Positions 60,830-64,000 of a stretch of DNA of 64,000 nucleotides are shown one piece after another; the first letter of the stretch is position 1; every line of letters starts with the position of its first letter. Both the position numbers and the translations under genes were made by a program. The DNA is from Oscarella lobularis (taxonomy: Eukaryota; Porifera; Homoscleromorpha; Homosclerophorida; Oscarellidae): contig NC_089180.1 in NCBI RefSeq assembly GCF_947507565.1, positions 3,286,001 through 3,350,000 on the forward strand. Reading direction: 5' to 3'. A model generated the notes under the pieces. The model saw only the letters and a program-made list of their open reading frames with translations. It searched no databases and had not been told where the DNA came from.

Positions 60830-61818
60830 AAAAGAAACAGTACAAGAGAACGTGACGGTACCAGGGGGATTGTGCACTACCGCGCGCTACCGACACGCCC
60901 ATTTTTAAAAGCCGTTTTTCAGGCATACCGTAATAAGAATCGTACAGACATTTTTGCGTATCGCTACTATGCATTTGTGGACACAAAAGCATCGTATGAA
61001 TTTGAGGGCGATAGCTCTTATTGTATTCAAGTTTGGCGCTCCCTCTTATTTCCGCTTCTGTCGTTTCGGCCGATTGACTAAAGCGACCAAACAACCGCTC
61101 ATTTTGGTCGCTAAAGGTGTAGAAAACCTGCCTATTTTTGAGGCGCCGTCCTCGCCCTATAGTTACGCTGCCATAGTAGATAAATCTGAAAACGTCGTCC
61201 TAAGAGAGCGCATTTGCGTTGTTTTCTAGCAGACTAATGAGAAAATCAACCATATTCCTCTCGATTTGCTATTGTATGCGTCCGGCTCCAAACAGCGCCG
61301 CATTCAGACGAATTTCCGCGTCGAGCTGGTACGAAGTCGTAACTACCCCATCATCTGTCTGAAGAAGTGCACACGCTGCAGATGCTAACAGATTGGCATA
61401 TAAGATGTCTAAAAACTCGTATAGCTCAAAATCTGCAATGTCTGCTTCATTGCGGACGAGTGGGGCACCGGCTGACCCCAGAACTGCTCAAAACTGCGCT
61501 AGAGTGAGCGGCTTAAAATTGGACCCGACCTCTAACAATAAAATGCGTCTTTATAGCGGCTAAAAGAGATAGGCTACTCGAGCACTCGCGGCAGACTCGG
61601 CCTCGCGACAAATGTGGCAAAACAAACTCGCGCTGGGTCAAACATGCCTTCGTATAATAACAAGATAACTAACAGTTTTGTAATAAACGAGATCCTCGCC
61701 TACTCGAGTCAGAACCAAGATTGATCTATATTTCCTTTCACGCCCATTCTACCCTCCCTATTTAAGTCCCGTATCTTACTTTACCACACCACTGCATACT
61801 CTAGGGGGTTCTCAAATC
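60830..61818. other. No firm gene
   Basis: One plus stretch (61,085-61,230) reads ATKQPLILVAKGVENLPIFE then SYAAIVDKSENVVLRERI without stops, possibly an exon of unknown type. 61,560-61,818 may hold downstream sequence of the minus-strand gypsy element, but I found no LTR. Confidence 0.3.
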
Positions 61819-62541
61819 TCAAATGTCGTTTTGACTAACAATGAAATCGGCACCAAGGATTGGATTCGTTGCTATATCCGCAACACGAAAACAATGTCGG
61901 GTAGTCCAAGAACCGAATGCGACCGGAAGCTCGACCACACCAGCAACAGGCACCGTGTGACCGCTCGCCATCGCGAGGCGCTCGGTGAAAGGCAACACAG
62001 GGAATGACGCGAAAGACGGCGGAACGATGGAAATCGCTGCTCCGGTGTCAATGAGACAACGGAACGACACGCCGTTCAGTGTCGCAGCGACTTGAAAAAT
62101 AGAGTCGGAGGATAACGGGGACGCCTGGAGGGCGGCGACGTAATGAATTATGGGCGTATGTTCGCGCGAATGCGCAGAGACACACTGTGCGGAATTTTCA
62201 TGTTTCCCCCCAAACTTCGGACAATTAATACGAATATGGCCAAACTGTCCGCAATCCCAACAGCGACGCTGAGAAACCAGAACAGGCGCGCGAAGAGTGC
62301 TTGGGAGTCCCGAGGGAATGGCGTAGACAGGGTGGGGCGAAGCGTCGTTGCGGGTGAGACGTTCCAACACAGAGGTGACAAGAGCGGTCTGCGTTTCGAC
62401 GGCTTTCATCAAAGACGAGGCAGGCGTGGCCGTCGCGACGAGTGGATGTGGCGCCGCTGTAGCATCGCCGGAAATGGACGGATGGAAAACTTTGACAGGC
62501 GAAATCTTGTCAGAGTCTATCACGACGAGTGCATCTTCCAC
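61819..62541 (-). pseudogene. Ty3/gypsy gag zinc knuckle and protease, open frame, no polymerase
   Basis: A 240-codon frame. After a Thr/Ala/Pro-rich linker: RRCWDCGQFGHIRINCPKFG (CX2CX4HX4C knuckle), then FQVAATLNGVSFRCLIDTGA, AISIVPPSF (retropepsin DTGA active-site loop) and NPILGADFIVSQNDI (the I-L-G end of the protease). The stop at 61,819 lies where polymerase should begin, and RT is absent. Upstream (62,780-62,600) the minus strand reads FAHRYCRMSTGLALSDVEML, the leader/gag-start block also found at 12,240. The gag capsid is missing, so an internal deletion joined leader and linker. Confidence 0.85.
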
Positions 62542-62601
62542 TCAAACGACGATCAGCAGTTCTTCTAGTGCGACGGATCATTCAATCCTGTAAAGTCAAA
62601 A

Positions 62602-62780
62602 TCAGAGGGACGGGTCATCATGGTCTCCGACTTCCGACGTAAGCGCGTCGGGTCGTAACAGCATCTCAACGTCACTCAACGCTAGTCCTGTGGACATTCT
62701 GCAGTATCTATGCGCAAATGCGGAAGAACTTGCACGTGCCCAAACAGGCCCTGGTGTCGGTGTGCGGCGCTTCGCAAACG
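62602..62780 (-). mobile_element. Gypsy leader/gag-start block
   Basis: Reverse-complement match to 12,240-12,334. Short frames with stops (DALTSEVGDHDDPSL then stop) precede the protease ORF. Confidence 0.6.
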
Positions 62781-62887
62781 GACATGATACCCATATCCTG
62801 ACCGCCACTCTCTATATGGAAAGCTTCGTCCGTCCTAAGCTTCGCGTGCGACGACGCGACTGAAACCATCACCATCTTGATCACCTT

Positions 62888-63906
62888 CACGACGGATGGG
62901 GATACGTCGTTCGCGAGATGTTGGAGAAACATTTTCATTCAGACGACGGTCTCACCGAATGCATCGCATCCGTAGAAGACGAAATTGTTCGCCTATCCAC
63001 TTCAGGTTCGACGCTGGAGTCGTCGCCTTTCTGCAGACCGTGGGTGTCCACCAGGCGGTGAACACGTCGTACGAGGACTTCCCCGACTTACGACGTCTTG
63101 TCGCCAGTCCCTTTTTCCAACAAGCCCTGATTCAAGGTCAAGGACTGTTTGTTTTCTCCAGCGTATATAAAGCGCACTTGACGATAGCTCGCGAAGATTT
63201 TCCCGCTGTCCACGTCTGCTTCTGTCCGTATCCCGCCGTTCCTGTTCCAAGTAGGTATCGCTTTTCATTCGAATAATTTTGCAAGAACGAGCCGCGACCC
63301 GTCGTCATGGTCGTTACTTGAGGAAGTTTCAGGATATATACGATCTGCCCGTTCCGATGAGATTTCAAACGTATCTATTGAAACCGTTTGATGACGAAAG
63401 GTGCGACCGCCTTTAGCTTCGTATCGCCGTCAATGAAACGGTGAAGTGCGTCGAACGCCAGCCGTCCGACAACTGCGACGATCTCCTGTCGCAATCGCTC
63501 GTCTTTCTCAGTCTGACCGTCGTCGAATGCATCGCCCGATGCACTCCTTCGCTCGTCGGATTTGGAAGAATATCTCGGCGTCGAGTATCCGCTTTTTTAC
63601 AAGAGCCTGAACGAGGCCGCTCGGTTGTTGACGCTCGATGAAATCGAGCGTACGCATCGCTATTTAGCCACGATGCCGAAGAGACGATTCGTTGAACCGG
63701 ATTCGTTCCTGAGAGCGATTAGCAACATTGCCATCTATCGCTCTCTCCCTTCCTCCGAAACGTCTTCTCGATGCGACATCACGGTGATTCTTTGCTCGTA
63801 CAAGCGAGTCGATTCCAGAAATTCTCCGTGCTGTCGCGGTCACATCTTTGGCAATCACGCACTCAACGACGTCGATCCCGCGCGCTTTTGGACTCGCCAA
63901 TGCTAG
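62888..63906 (+). CDS. Unrecognised plus-strand gene at the window edge, multi-exon or decayed
   Basis: Successive open blocks with protein-like composition: WGYVVREMLEKHFHSDDGLT, ECIASVEDEIVRLSTS (to ~63,005); AVNTSYEDFPDLRRLVASPF, FQQALIQGQGLFVFSSVYKA (63,058-63,276); RHGRYLRKFQDIYDLPVPMR, FQTYLLKPFDDERCDRL (63,305-63,417, then TAG), VNETVKCVERQPSDNCDDLL (63,440-); and LEEYLGVEYPLFYKSLNEAA, RLLTLDEIERTHRYLATMPK, RRFVEPDSFLRAISNIA (63,562-). They lie in different frames, with GT..AG candidates between some. I do not recognise a family. The composition is unlike the transposon debris to the left. Confidence 0.4.
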
Positions 63907-63939
63907 TCGAAAATGTTTTGCGACGAGACGCAGGACAAC

Positions 63940-64000
63940 TAGCCTCGTATCCAGGCCCTTTCTTCTGTTGCGAATCCCGGATGGCCTCGCGGAGAAAGGG
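63940..64000 (+). mobile_element. Hairpin-type terminus (TAGCCTCG family), cut by window end
   Basis: TAGCCTCGTATCCAGGCCCT begins after CAGGACAAC (the predicted target sequence); stem GGCCCTTTCTTCTG with GAGAAAGGG at the very end. The rest lies outside the window. Confidence 0.6.

Overview
This window is eukaryotic, most likely from an early-branching animal, and a sponge with short introns fits best. That taxonomic guess is inference. The evidence is short GT..AG introns of about 45-70 bp, many TTAATTAA-type AT tracts, NLR-like NB-ARC/TPR and CARD coding exons, and a mix of transposon families (pogo, Mutator-like with SWIM finger, piggyBac, hAT, HARBI1-like, IS630/Tc1-like, Ty3/gypsy, RLE-type non-LTR). 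Nothing looks bacterial: there are no operons, Shine-Dalgarno sites or CRISPR.

Layout. Positions 1-20,850 are a graveyard of mobile elements: gag-like and integrase-like genes (5.2-6.8 kb), pogo pieces (3.8, 7.5, 10.3 kb), a gypsy protease piece (7.8-8.3 kb), a 670-bp foldback, a 573-bp miniature element with a perfect 9-bp target duplication (12,680-13,252), a RecQ-like helicase gene converging on a DUF6589-like gene (15.6-17.4 kb), and a gypsy LTR/gag (19.15-20.17 kb). Positions 20,850-25,275 are the most host-like part, all on the minus strand: an NB-ARC winged-helix/TPR gene, then an armadillo-like exon and a CARD exon with one nonsense codon. Positions 25,276-32,334 hold a second RecQ piece, a 30-bp minisatellite split by a miniature element, copy A of a long duplicated gene, and a 45-bp minisatellite.

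Positions 32,334-35,930 are a nearly complete non-LTR retrotransposon with reverse transcriptase and a restriction-like endonuclease. Positions 35.9-46.0 kb contain pogo, gypsy, hAT and HARBI1-like remnants, copy B of the duplicated gene (40,666-43,275), and an inverted truncated copy of the non-LTR element. Positions 46.0-55.4 kb contain two copies of a Mutator-like element. The second is interrupted by a 2.3-kb TA-inserted transposon (50,213-52,531) with two convergent genes, and the first copy preserves the empty site. Positions 55.4-64 kb hold a 54-bp minisatellite, a complete pogo-type element with 25-bp perfect inverted repeats, a THAP/coiled-coil cluster, a gypsy gag-protease piece and an unrecognised plus-strand gene at the edge.

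Most genes here belong to mobile elements and do not form a host pathway. The best candidates for something new are the two-gene TA transposon, the helicase/DUF6589 convergent pair, and the hairpin-ended 9-bp-TSD miniature family, which may be moved by the SWIM-finger Mutator-like transposase also present. Many breaks fall in short homopolymer runs, so some apparent pseudogenes could be assembly errors.
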